Assembly (NCBI RefSeq): GCF_026239735.1
Contig: NZ_JAPIVT010000017.1
Location: 62,001-126,000 of the forward strand
Reading direction: 5' to 3'
DNA from: Pedobacter sp. MC2016-05
GTDB lineage: Bacteria; Bacteroidota; Bacteroidia; Sphingobacteriales; Sphingobacteriaceae
DNA: 64,000 bases
Shown: positions 51,708-60,423 of the stretch, in pieces
Numbering within the stretch: position 1 is the first letter of the stretch
Layout of the letters: each line of letters opens with the position of its first letter
Notes under the pieces: model-generated
The model's input: only the letters and a program-made list of their open reading frames with translations
Database searches by the model: none
Told to the model about the DNA's origin: nothing
Position numbers and translations under genes: made by a program

Positions 51708-54700
51708 CTAAAATCCGTATCTCAAACCGATTTGAAACTGGTAAGGATTGCCACTTGGGTTAACAATACCGGCATTATTTACACGGTAATTGAAAGTTCT
51801 GCTATCTGAAAAATAAGCAGGTATTGCAGGAACGGCAGGTGTAGTGCCTGTTGCAGGTACAGCCGCACGTCCGTTTAAAGCGTAAAGCGCTTGCGTACCC
51901 AAGGTCTCATTCACACCCCATTTCTTATTCAGCAGGTTGGCGAAGTTGAAGATATCACCAGAAATTTCAAGTGTGTGAGTTTTATAAAGCTTGAATTTTT
52001 TACTGATTCTTAAATCTACAATTCCATAAAAGCCATTTTCTCCACCATTCCTTTCGGCCATTTGTCCTGAATATTTATTGATGTAATCTTTTAAACTTTG
52101 GCTGGCCAATGGATTATCCATAATCGCTTGTAAGCCGGTGCGAACTGTTTGGGAGACTGCAGGGTTATTTCTGTCGAAAATAAAAGCTAAATCGTTAGTG
52201 GCCACGAAGTCACCATTGGTGTTTGTTCCAGATAACAAGCTATAGCGAGTACCGCCAATGCCTGAATAACGAACTCCAATGGTTACGCCGTAAAAGGTTG
52301 GAAGCGTACCGTAAACCACTACTTTGTTGCGGAAGTGATTATCTGAATACGACATTCTGCTTAAATCTCTCGGATCATCTTTTACCGGAAGTGATAATGT
52401 TGCGGTATTCGCTACGTTACCATTGTAAGAAGTATTGTCTTTTGCGTCATTCCAGGTATAGCTTGCTGTAATTTCTCCATCTTTAAAGTAATTCCAGGTT
52501 GCATCTAATACCACTGCAAACTGATTTACTTTACCTTTACTGTTCATTTCCAATACGCGTCCAAACTGATTTGATAAGCGGCCCGCTTTCCAGTCTACAA
52601 CACCGTTTGAGGCATTGATAGTAGGAACGAAAACACCTCTATTATCTTCATTTGAAATGGTAAAGAAAGGATTAGCTACCATATTTCTATCTACATACAT
52701 GTAGTTGTTTCGACCTAAACTTGCGTAACCTGTAATTCCAACTTTAAATTTATCCGTAATTAATTTACTGTATGATAAATTGGCTTTGTAGATTACGGGT
52801 ACTTTAGCATCTTCAGCATAAGTATTGATAGTTGGTACCTGTAAAGCTGTTAAGGTTGGTGCAGCCACCCCATTTCTGTAACCGATAAAATCTGGTCTTG
52901 GCACATCAGCCCCTTGAACATCCACGGTAGCAAAATGCTTTCCGTCGAAAGTTAGGTTATTAATAGTCATGTAATTGTTAATGTCTGAACCAAAGATACC
53001 TGCGCCGAAACGAACAAAATCTGTTCTGTTTTCATTGATATCCCAGTTAAACTGAATTCTTGGCTGAATAAGAAACTGTTTCAGTTCATGGTCAGTTCTA
53101 ACACCTATGGCATCAAACAATTGTTGGTTTAGCGGCGACTTTGGATATGAGCTGTAGTCCATACGCAAACCTCCGACAAACTCTAAGCCTTTAGCTAACT
53201 TAGTTTGCATTTGACCATATAATGCCATGTTCCAGATTCCGGCCTTAACTGTTGGGTCTTCCACCAAAGGGGCTTCACGATAGTAAAGATATGGAGCAAG
53301 ATTGTTGAAGTTTTGGATAGCCGTGGCACCTCCGTTTGTATATTCAAAACGTCCGTTTACTTCACTTCCGTAAAGCGACTTGGCATGAGTATACATTACA
53401 TCAACACCGAAAGTGTATTTCACTTTGTCGGTATTGTAGTAGAAGTTGTCTACCAATTGAAGTACGTTATTGGTGAAACCTTCCTGGCCAAAACGATGAC
53501 CACCAATTTGAATTGCTGTATTTCCTGTTGTTCCATCAGCTAGTGTTGAAGTGACGTTACGAACAATTGCTCTTGGTATCGCATATTCCAACTGGTCATT
53601 TTGTGTGCTTGCCTGAAAGGTGTATAGGTGTTGAACTTTCAGTTCGTTAGTTACTTTACTATTTACGGTTGAGCGTAAAGTTGCCAATAAACTGTTATCA
53701 ACATTTTTGTCATTACCATAACTTTCGAAGAAATTTATGGCCGTATTGTCTGCCAGCCCTAGTGGATTTCTATCGTTGGTATAATTATCACGAATAGTTA
53801 ACAGGTTTTTCTCATTGATTTGCCAATCTAAACGGGCGAAAGCTGCATCTGTTCCACGCTTTTTATCAAATGAACCATACTGATCGCTACTAGCCACGCC
53901 GTATTTAGCACGTGCAACTCCGGCAAATTCCTCTAAGGTGCTATTGGTTATTCTAAATCTTGCCTCATCGGCAGGACCGTTAATGTCTGCAATAATAAGC
54001 GGACGGGCATCTCTTTGGTGATCCCATCCCACAAAATAATGTAATTTGTCTTTAATGATCGGTCCACCCAAGGTAAAGCCATATTGATAAGTTGAGAAAT
54101 CGTTATCACGTTTTACACCTCTGATATCGTATGGAGAAGCTAACCAATCTGCTCTTCCATACATAAAAGCACTACCGCTAACTGTATTCGTTCCTGATTT
54201 GGTTACCGCTGTTACCGTACCGCCGCCGGCTCTTCCTAAAGTAACATCATATTGATTAGTCACTACTTTAAATTCGCGAACGGCCTCAATGGAAATTGAA
54301 TATGGCGCACCACTACGGCTGGTTGTGCTTCCTGCCGAAGTAGGGTTTTTTGCGTTCATACCATCAATGGTGTAGTTGGTAGATGAACCTAACTGCCCAG
54401 CGATACCACCACCACGACTTAACGGAGACAAATCCATCAAGTTGGAGAAGTTACGGCCGTTAACAGGCAACTGGTTCATCGTCTTGGCAGAAATCTCGGT
54501 TGAGGCGCCAAAATTCTGCACTTTATTTCTTAAACCCGAAGCCACGACCTGAACGGCCTCCAGATTTTGTGCGGCCTCTTGCATGGTGATGCCAACTCTG
54601 GCAACATCGCCAAAGTTTAACATATAGCCTGTTCTAGTTTGTTCGCCAAAACCTACGTATACAGCTTTTACAGTATAAGGACCGCCCAAAGGAAGCTCTT

Positions 54701-54908
54701 TGAATGTATATTCTCCCTGGGCATTGGTTGAAGTTCTGGTAGTAAAACCGGTAGAGTTATTTTTAATTTCAATGGAAACACCTGGAATGGGTTTCTTTTG
54801 TTCATCGGTTACAATACCGGATATGGATGCTTGTGTTGTTTGTGCCATTGCAGGTCGGGTTGCAAAAGACAGTAGTAGCATTACTGCGACTAGTAGATTT
54901 TTCATCAT
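51708..54908 (-). CDS. Oar-like TonB-dependent outer-membrane receptor
   Basis: The 1066-residue protein has a signal peptide (MMKNLLVAVMLLLSFATRPAMA), a carboxypeptidase-regulatory-like domain (about 25-110, SGIVTDEQKKPIPGVSIEIKN), a plug domain with TIDGMNAKN, and a 22-strand-type barrel ending in QFQIGLRYGF with the terminal aromatic residue. This layout is that of the Oar/CarboxypepD_reg receptors, which have been linked to adhesion or peptide uptake. No SusD partner lies beside it. I start it at the ATG at 54908; the ATG at 54905 is equally possible, and the longer frame from 54977 lacks a signal-peptide start. No perfect -7 box was found. Confidence 0.9.
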   Translation of the reverse strand: MMKNLLVAVMLLLSFATRPAMAQTTQASISGIVTDEQKKPIPGVSIEIKNNSTGFTTRTSTNAQGEYTFKELPLGGPYTVKAVYVGFGEQTRTGYMLNFGDVARVGITMQEAAQNLEAVQVVASGLRNKVQNFGASTEISAKTMNQLPVNGRNFSNLMDLSPLSRGGGIAGQLGSSTNYTIDGMNAKNPTSAGSTTSRSGAPYSISIEAVREFKVVTNQYDVTLGRAGGGTVTAVTKSGTNTVSGSAFMYGRADWLASPYDIRGVKRDNDFSTYQYGFTLGGPIIKDKLHYFVGWDHQRDARPLIIADINGPADEARFRITNSTLEEFAGVARAKYGVASSDQYGSFDKKRGTDAAFARLDWQINEKNLLTIRDNYTNDRNPLGLADNTAINFFESYGNDKNVDNSLLATLRSTVNSKVTNELKVQHLYTFQASTQNDQLEYAIPRAIVRNVTSTLADGTTGNTAIQIGGHRFGQEGFTNNVLQLVDNFYYNTDKVKYTFGVDVMYTHAKSLYGSEVNGRFEYTNGGATAIQNFNNLAPYLYYREAPLVEDPTVKAGIWNMALYGQMQTKLAKGLEFVGGLRMDYSSYPKSPLNQQLFDAIGVRTDHELKQFLIQPRIQFNWDINENRTDFVRFGAGIFGSDINNYMTINNLTFDGKHFATVDVQGADVPRPDFIGYRNGVAAPTLTALQVPTINTYAEDAKVPVIYKANLSYSKLITDKFKVGITGYASLGRNNYMYVDRNMVANPFFTISNEDNRGVFVPTINASNGVVDWKAGRLSNQFGRVLEMNSKGKVNQFAVVLDATWNYFKDGEITASYTWNDAKDNTSYNGNVANTATLSLPVKDDPRDLSRMSYSDNHFRNKVVVYGTLPTFYGVTIGVRYSGIGGTRYSLLSGTNTNGDFVATNDLAFIFDRNNPAVSQTVRTGLQAIMDNPLASQSLKDYINKYSGQMAERNGGENGFYGIVDLRISKKFKLYKTHTLEISGDIFNFANLLNKKWGVNETLGTQALYALNGRAAVPATGTTPAVPAIPAYFSDSRTFNYRVNNAGIVNPSGNPYQFQIGLRYGF

Positions 54909-55098
54909 CGTTGGATTTTTAATGGGTTGTGAAGCCTTTATCAAGCCGCCTGAATTTAGGCTGCTGTTCAAAAGCATTTCAGCATGATTAGTTTTGATTT
55001 TTTATGATGCAAAATTCTACGAGTTGTGTTAAGATGGTTTCTATTTTATATTATGAAATCGTTTAGAAATGATGTTATTTATTGGCTAGTGTTAAAAT

Positions 55099-55131
55099 AA
55101 AAAACGGCCAATAAGTTAATATTGGCCGTTT
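55099..55131 (-). terminator. Intrinsic terminator of the amidohydrolase pair
   Basis: A perfect 12-bp stem (AAACGGCCAATA / TATTGGCCGTTT) with a 6-nt loop is followed on the minus strand by a T-run, 20 bp after the stop codon. Confidence 0.88.
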
Positions 55132-55150
55132 CTGTTAAATTAGTGTTTGC

Positions 55151-56461
55151 TTACTTCTTTTCAGCGGTATATTTATCGCTAAACTTCTTGTCCAGTTGTT
55201 TGTGCAAATTATCCAGATTGATATCTCTTCCCTGGATAAATGCCTGTTCCACTTTGTTGGTTCTCATATCCAAAGCATCGCCTGCAGAGATGAAGAAAGT
55301 GGCATCTTTTCCCGCCTCAATACTTCCGGTAGTTTTATCAACGCCCATTACTTTTGCAGCATTTAGCGTGATGGTAGACAAGGCCTTCTCTTTGTCCAAA
55401 CCCCATGCGGTAACCGTTCCGGCCATAAAAGGCAGGTTGCGTTGCTGCCAATAACCATCGATACTTAACACCACATTTAAGCCAGCGTTAGCTAATACAG
55501 CTGCGTTTTTATAGGGCATATTTACATCGTCATCATTATTATTTGGCAAAGCATGAGGCTGTTTTACCACTAAACTGATGTTGTTTTCTTTTAAGAAATC
55601 GATCACCAAATAAGCCTCATCAGCGCCAGTGATTACAGGCGTGATACCGAATTTTTTGGCAAAGTTTACCGCGGCAACAATGTCCTTTTGGCTATCCGCT
55701 GAAATGAACAATTTCTCCTGCCCAGAAAAAACTTTTTTCATGGCCTCAAAACGGGTGTTAATTACCTCCGGTTTGCCCATTTCTGAATAAGCCTTAGCTT
55801 CTGCAAAAAACGAGGTCAATTGTGCGATGGCAGCTTGTGTTCTTTCTGCTAAAGCCTCGGCCGACATTTGTGGCCTGCCGAAACCACCAAAGCCACCTCT
55901 AAAACGTGGCGTTACCGGCCAGCTCATGTGCATGGCATCATCCGTTTTAATTGCTGCATCTTCCCAGTTCCAGGCATCCAATTGTACTACAGAAGAACTT
56001 CCGGATACCGTTCCGCCTTGTGGAGTAGGTTGTGCCATTAATACACCATTACTTCGCAATGTTGCCGGCACTTTCGAATCGGTATTGTAGGCTACGATCG
56101 AACGGATGTGGGAGTTGAAATCGCCAATTTCCTGGAAATCCAGCGTAGCTTTGATCGACTCAGTTTCTGCTAACCCTAAGTTTGTTGTCGCTGCAATAAA
56201 ACCCGGGTAAATGTGTTTCCCTTTAGCTACAATCCTGGTTACATCATCTTGTGGTACCTGATCATTGGCCATAACAGAAATAATTTTTCCGTTGCTAAAA
56301 AGAATAGTTCCGTTTTCAATTACTGTTCCATTGCCCACGTGTACAGTAGCTCCGCTAATGGCAATGGTTTTAGTTTGTTTTTTTGCTGGCGATATGTTTG
56401 CTTGTGCAAAACACATCAGGCTTGATGCCGAAAAAGCCAGACTCATTAAATAGGTTTTCAT
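55151..56461 (-). CDS. Secreted amidohydrolase-like protein lacking the HxH metal motif
   Basis: The 436-residue protein has a signal peptide (MKTYLMSLAFSASSLMCFAQ) and the amidohydrolase superfamily fold edges (ISGATVHVGNGTVIENGTILFSNGKI, then KHIYPGFIAATTNLGL, and GKDATFFI at the end). The D-x-HxH that should follow HIYPG is replaced by AATTN, so the usual metal site is missing. It lies one base after the stop codon of the larger amidohydrolase gene (TAACATG), so the two are co-translated. The ATG at 56473 is an alternative start. Confidence 0.85.
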   Translation of the reverse strand: MKTYLMSLAFSASSLMCFAQANISPAKKQTKTIAISGATVHVGNGTVIENGTILFSNGKIISVMANDQVPQDDVTRIVAKGKHIYPGFIAATTNLGLAETESIKATLDFQEIGDFNSHIRSIVAYNTDSKVPATLRSNGVLMAQPTPQGGTVSGSSSVVQLDAWNWEDAAIKTDDAMHMSWPVTPRFRGGFGGFGRPQMSAEALAERTQAAIAQLTSFFAEAKAYSEMGKPEVINTRFEAMKKVFSGQEKLFISADSQKDIVAAVNFAKKFGITPVITGADEAYLVIDFLKENNISLVVKQPHALPNNNDDDVNMPYKNAAVLANAGLNVVLSIDGYWQQRNLPFMAGTVTAWGLDKEKALSTITLNAAKVMGVDKTTGSIEAGKDATFFISAGDALDMRTNKVEQAFIQGRDINLDNLHKQLDKKFSDKYTAEKK

Positions 56462-56462
56462 G

Positions 56463-59400
56463 TTAGTGTGCATGTTCTTTTTCGGTTAATTCTGCTGAAT
56501 AGTTTTCTAGAGTTTCGCAATTGTACAGGCGTGGAGCATCACCCATTGGGCGTTGCATTCTGCCACCTTTACTTTTGCTTTCCAACATTTTTTGAATCAA
56601 ACGGGCTTTTTCAGCTTGTTGTGCCTTAATTACCTGAGCGTCTTTTTCAATGTCCCAATAAGCGACGCCATCCACAAATGTTTTTTCTGCTTTTGCGTAT
56701 ATCGAAAGCGGATTGGCAGTCCAGATTACCACATCAGCATCTTTTCCAGGTTTTAAACTGCCCACTTTATCATCGATGTGTAGCATGCGTGCCGGGTTCA
56801 AAGTCACAAACTTTAGTGCATCTTCTTCCGGAACGTTACCATAAAGCACCGACTTTCCTGCTTCCTGGTTTAGGTGACGAGCCATTTCTGCATCATCAGA
56901 GTTAAAGGCAGTGGTTACGCCCACATTGTGCATAATTTTACCGTTATACGGAATCGCTTCTGCAACCTCGTTTTTGTAAGCCCACCAATCAGAAAAAGTA
57001 GAACCGGCAATGCCATGTGCTTTCATTTTGTCTGCTACTTTGTATCCTTCTAAAATGTGGGTAAAAGTATTGATTTTGAATCCAAGGCTGTCGGCAACGT
57101 GAATTAACATATTGATTTCGCTTTGCACATACGAGTGACAAGTGATGAAACGTTTGTTGTTTAAAATCTCAACAATGGCATCCAGTTCTAAATCTCTTCG
57201 AACGCTATTGCCTTTCACTTTCATCGCTTTCTCATACTCTTTGGCCCGGGTAAACTCATCAACAAAAGTTTGCTCTACACCCATACGTGTAACCGGAAAG
57301 CGGGCACCTGTACCGAAATTACTTTGCTTTACGTTTTCTCCCAGTGCAAATTTGATGAAACCATCAGCACCAGCAAACTTCAATTCTTCCGGCGATTTAC
57401 CCCAGCGCAGTTTAATTAATTGCGATTGACCGCCAACCGGGTTTGCTGAACCGTGTAAAATATGCGAAGTCGTTACACCTCCCGCCAATTGACGATAAAT
57501 GTTTACATCTTCGGAGTTGATAATGTCCGCGATACGAACTTCGGCAGAAACCGACTGCGCCCCCTCATTAATACCGCCGCTACCAGCGATGTGAGAGTGT
57601 TCATCAATAATGCCAGCGGTAATGTGTTTGCCAGTGGCGTCGATTACCTTGGCACCACCAGCTGAAAGATTTTTTCCAACAGCCTTAATTTTGCCGTTTT
57701 CTAGAAGTACATCAGCATTTTGAAGGATACCGTCTTTTTCATTTGTCCAAACGGTGCCGTTTTTAATCAAAACGGTCTCTACCTTTGGCAATTCCGCGGC
57801 GCCGAAGGCAGTAAAAGGATATATCAGAGAACCCACCGCAAGTGTAGGTTTAGGATCTTCTTTCTTAGGCGATTCTTTAGCAGCTTCTTTGTAGGTAGCT
57901 GTAAATTTCCCGGAAGTTCCATCTGCCAATGCAGATTCGCCTTTTATCGTAATTGGATTAGCAGAGGTAATGTATCCGCTCAAACGAACATCACCTTTGG
58001 GGTTTTTCTTTAGATTGAAGTTGATACTTACCCAGTCGCCATTTCTGGTAGAAGTTGCAGTAGTTTTAACGCTGTCCACTCCAGCTCTTTCGATGGCTGC
58101 AGTTGAGCCGCCACCTGTTCCCGTAATTTTAAGTGTTAAAGCACCAATGCCATCCACATTTAAATTATAAGTTCCACGCACATCACTCACGTCCATTTTA
58201 TTTACAATAAAACGTTTTCCCTGAACCCAGTTTTCGAAAATGATGTTGCCGTTTTTAAATAAGTTATCTGATGATATTAAAAAGTTGGCAATTTTACCTT
58301 TTTCAAGTGTGCCCACTTTATCATTTATCCCCAGAAGTTCAGCAGGGATGGATGTTACCGATTGAAGCGCCTGTTTTTCAGTCAAGCCGTTTTCAATCGC
58401 AGTGCGGATATTCGCCCAGAAGTCGCGACTGTTTTCTAATCCGAAAGCAGTTAGAGCGAAATTAATTCCGGCCTTTTCTAAAGCAGCTGGATTAGTTGGA
58501 GCTAACTCCCAACCTTTCATTTGCGATAGCGTTACATTTCTGGCTTCTGCCGGATCTTCCACATCATAAGCTTTAGGGAAAGATAGAGGGATAATTAAAC
58601 TAGCGCCTGTTGCTTTTACTTCATTGATTCGTTGATATTCATCGCCACCAGATTTGATAATAAATTTCTTGCCAAATTCTTTGCCGATTTTATCGGCACG
58701 AAGTACATTTTGCCATCCGTCAACTTCAAAAATTTGTGGCATGTTTTGTTGCTTGCCAAATTCATCTAACGAAATATTGTATTCGTCTTTTTGTTTGCCA
58801 TACCACTGCGCATCGTAGTAGGTTTGGCGCAACAAAGCAATGGAACCCATTAAGGAAGTGGGGTAATCGTTTGATGAGGTTCCTTTGTTGAAGGAATAAT
58901 TAGCTGCGGTTTGATCTTTCAAAATTACAGCGTTATCAGCGCCTTCATTTAAGCTTACTGCTGCAGAAACGCCCCGGGCAATTCCATCACGACTGATTAC
59001 ATTCACACTTCCAAAGCCTGCCTTACGTAATTCGTCTGCTTTTTTGGTATCAACCGAGAAAATGTTTTTCACATACGTTTCAGGTCTGATGGCTTCGTTC
59101 CAGCCATAAGCACCTTTTTTTGTAGAGATAAAAATAGACTGACGCTGCCCGCCAAATCCTCTTACTTGTGCAGGTGCTTCAGTAATTCCATAGCTTGAAA
59201 AAGCATCTACCATTGATGGATAAATAAATTTGCCTTTCAAATCGACCACAACATATCCTTTTGGCGCAGCCATTCCAGCGCCAACAGCCTGAATAGTTTG
59301 TCCTTTAATTAGAAGCGTAGCATTTGATAAAGTTTGGTTCGCATTTACCACAATTGTTGCATTTGTAAAAGCAAACATGCCAGGCCGGGTATCAAAAGAT

Positions 59401-59483
59401 CCGTTTACCGGGAAAGTTGTTTGCTGCGCAAATAAGATTGTAGTAGAAAATGCCATCGCGATAGCGAGTAAAATTTTCTTCAT
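56463..59483 (-). CDS. Secreted double-domain amidohydrolase
   Basis: The 1006-residue protein has a signal peptide (MKKILLAIAMAFSTTILFAQ) and two amidohydrolase-like halves. The N-terminal half (about 35-450) has KFIYPSMVDAFSSYG where the HxH motif should be, so it has no obvious metal site. The C-terminal half (about 565-1000) keeps it: GIIDEHSHIAG near residue 625, plus later candidate ligands ITCHSYVQ, TFTHILEG and FNSDDAE. The active half may be a hydrolase of cyclic amides or an imidazolonepropionase-like enzyme in the periplasm. It starts the pair with the smaller gene downstream. Confidence 0.88.
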   Translation of the reverse strand: MKKILLAIAMAFSTTILFAQQTTFPVNGSFDTRPGMFAFTNATIVVNANQTLSNATLLIKGQTIQAVGAGMAAPKGYVVVDLKGKFIYPSMVDAFSSYGITEAPAQVRGFGGQRQSIFISTKKGAYGWNEAIRPETYVKNIFSVDTKKADELRKAGFGSVNVISRDGIARGVSAAVSLNEGADNAVILKDQTAANYSFNKGTSSNDYPTSLMGSIALLRQTYYDAQWYGKQKDEYNISLDEFGKQQNMPQIFEVDGWQNVLRADKIGKEFGKKFIIKSGGDEYQRINEVKATGASLIIPLSFPKAYDVEDPAEARNVTLSQMKGWELAPTNPAALEKAGINFALTAFGLENSRDFWANIRTAIENGLTEKQALQSVTSIPAELLGINDKVGTLEKGKIANFLISSDNLFKNGNIIFENWVQGKRFIVNKMDVSDVRGTYNLNVDGIGALTLKITGTGGGSTAAIERAGVDSVKTTATSTRNGDWVSINFNLKKNPKGDVRLSGYITSANPITIKGESALADGTSGKFTATYKEAAKESPKKEDPKPTLAVGSLIYPFTAFGAAELPKVETVLIKNGTVWTNEKDGILQNADVLLENGKIKAVGKNLSAGGAKVIDATGKHITAGIIDEHSHIAGSGGINEGAQSVSAEVRIADIINSEDVNIYRQLAGGVTTSHILHGSANPVGGQSQLIKLRWGKSPEELKFAGADGFIKFALGENVKQSNFGTGARFPVTRMGVEQTFVDEFTRAKEYEKAMKVKGNSVRRDLELDAIVEILNNKRFITCHSYVQSEINMLIHVADSLGFKINTFTHILEGYKVADKMKAHGIAGSTFSDWWAYKNEVAEAIPYNGKIMHNVGVTTAFNSDDAEMARHLNQEAGKSVLYGNVPEEDALKFVTLNPARMLHIDDKVGSLKPGKDADVVIWTANPLSIYAKAEKTFVDGVAYWDIEKDAQVIKAQQAEKARLIQKMLESKSKGGRMQRPMGDAPRLYNCETLENYSAELTEKEHAH

Positions 59484-59568
59484 AATAAGTTTAGGGGTTT
59501 ATTTTGTTTAAAACTAATATAAATTAACGTTGGTTGCACTGAATATCCTATTTTTTACAATTATTCGC

Positions 59569-59576
59569 TATTTTTG
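59569..59576 (+). promoter_or_regulatory. -7 promoter box for the four-helix membrane protein
   Basis: TATTTTTG matches TAnnTTTG, 20 bp before the ATG at 59597. Confidence 0.5.
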
Positions 59577-59596
59577 AAGAAACATATTAGATCAAA

Positions 59597-60040
59597 ATGT
59601 ACAATATTTTAAAATCTGCGCACTCTGGATGGCGCTACATCGTATTAATTTTATTAGTTGTTGCCGTTGTTAACGCTTTATCGGGGTGGTTTGGCAATAA
59701 AACTTATACAGAAGGCAACCGGAAGTTAAATGTATTCACTTTAATTAGTGCTCACATTCAATTTCTTATCGGATTGGTACTGTTCTTTTTTAGCCCTTTA
59801 ACAAAATTGCCAATGAGCGATGCGATAGGAAGATACTTCAAGGTAGAACACACTTCCATGATGCTTATTGCTATCATTTTGATCACCGTTGGAAATGCGA
59901 GATCTAAAAAAGTGGCAGATGCTGTAGCCAAACACCGTACAATCTCCATTTTCTTTGGACTGGCTTTGATACTGATTATCGTTTCGATTTTAATAATGAC
60001 GAAAAATGTTCCTGGAAGATCATTTTTCGGGATCTCTTAA
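59597..60040 (+). CDS. Four-helix membrane protein, cytochrome b-like
   Basis: The 147-residue protein has four membrane helices with histidines placed like haem ligands: HSGWRYIVLILLVVAVV at the start, SAHIQFLIGLVLFF, then a VEHTSMM helix with another His. Bacteroidota genomes annotate relatives as a small cytochrome b-like protein, but haem binding is not proven. It is divergent from the amidohydrolase pair and ends 164 bp before the trp leader promoter. Confidence 0.75.
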   Translation: MYNILKSAHSGWRYIVLILLVVAVVNALSGWFGNKTYTEGNRKLNVFTLISAHIQFLIGLVLFFFSPLTKLPMSDAIGRYFKVEHTSMMLIAIILITVGNARSKKVADAVAKHRTISIFFGLALILIIVSILIMTKNVPGRSFFGIS

Positions 60041-60203
60041 AAACTAGTACTTTATTGATAGCATATTATTGTTTCAATAAAGATTGAGTAACTAAATTTC
60101 CAATTCGATAAAGAAAATTCAATTCAAAAATGAGTTTCTCTTTTATATTAGGTTAATGTTTATAGGAAATTTCACAAATATTTCCATTATTCAAAATTCT
60201 TTA

Positions 60204-60211
60204 TATTTTTG
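60204..60211 (+). promoter_or_regulatory. -7 promoter box of the trp attenuator
   Basis: TATTTTTG matches TAnnTTTG and ends 6 bp before the leader-peptide ATG, so the transcript probably starts at or near that codon. The TTG element is poor. Confidence 0.55.
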
Positions 60212-60217
60212 TCGCAC

Positions 60218-60286
60218 ATGATTAACAATATACATACCTGGCTTTGGCAAAGTAATTCACAACAGAATTGCGCCGGCTGCGTATGA
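60218..60286 (+). CDS. trpL: trp operon leader peptide
   Basis: A 22-codon frame begins at ATG 60218 and stops at 60286. It encodes a short peptide with Trp-Leu-Trp (residues 8-10, TGG at 60239-60241 and 60245-60247) and ends CAGCV. It precedes a terminator hairpin and then trpE, the classic layout of tryptophan attenuation. When charged tRNA-Trp is scarce, the ribosome would stall at the two Trp codons; when it is plentiful, the ribosome would finish at 60286 and mask the antiterminator arm. The frame has no ribosome-binding site, in keeping with a leaderless start. Confidence 0.85.
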   Translation: MINNIHTWLWQSNSQQNCAGCV

Positions 60287-60364
60287 GGAAAATATTTTTA
60301 TCAACCTAAACCTAATTGAACCATTAAAGCCCGGCGTAGAACCACACGCCGGGCTTTTGTTTTT
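60270..60364 (+). promoter_or_regulatory. trp attenuator (antiterminator and terminator)
   Basis: The terminator is a perfect 12-bp stem (AAAGCCCGGCGT 60326-60337 / ACGCCGGGCTTT 60346-60357) with an 8-nt loop and a T-rich tail. A competing pairing exists: GCGCCGG at 60270-60276, inside the leader frame after the Trp codons, is complementary to CCGGCGT at 60331-60337. A ribosome stalled at the Trp codons leaves 60270-60276 free to form the antiterminator and let trpE be read; a ribosome that reaches the stop codon covers it and the terminator forms. Confidence 0.8.
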
Positions 60365-60380
60365 AAAAAAAAATTACAGA

Positions 60381-60416
60381 GAGGAGATTGCTTCGTTGTT
60401 CCTCCTCGCAATGAAG
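60381..60416. repeat. REP-like intergenic repeat between the trp attenuator and trpE
   Basis: GAGGAGATTGCTTCGTTGTT followed by CCTCCTCGCAATGAAG resembles the ATTGCTTCGT...GCAATGA repeat of many bacterial genomes. The right arm of the inverted repeat at 62461-62540 is a related copy. Confidence 0.55.
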
Positions 60417-60423
60417 ATAGAAA

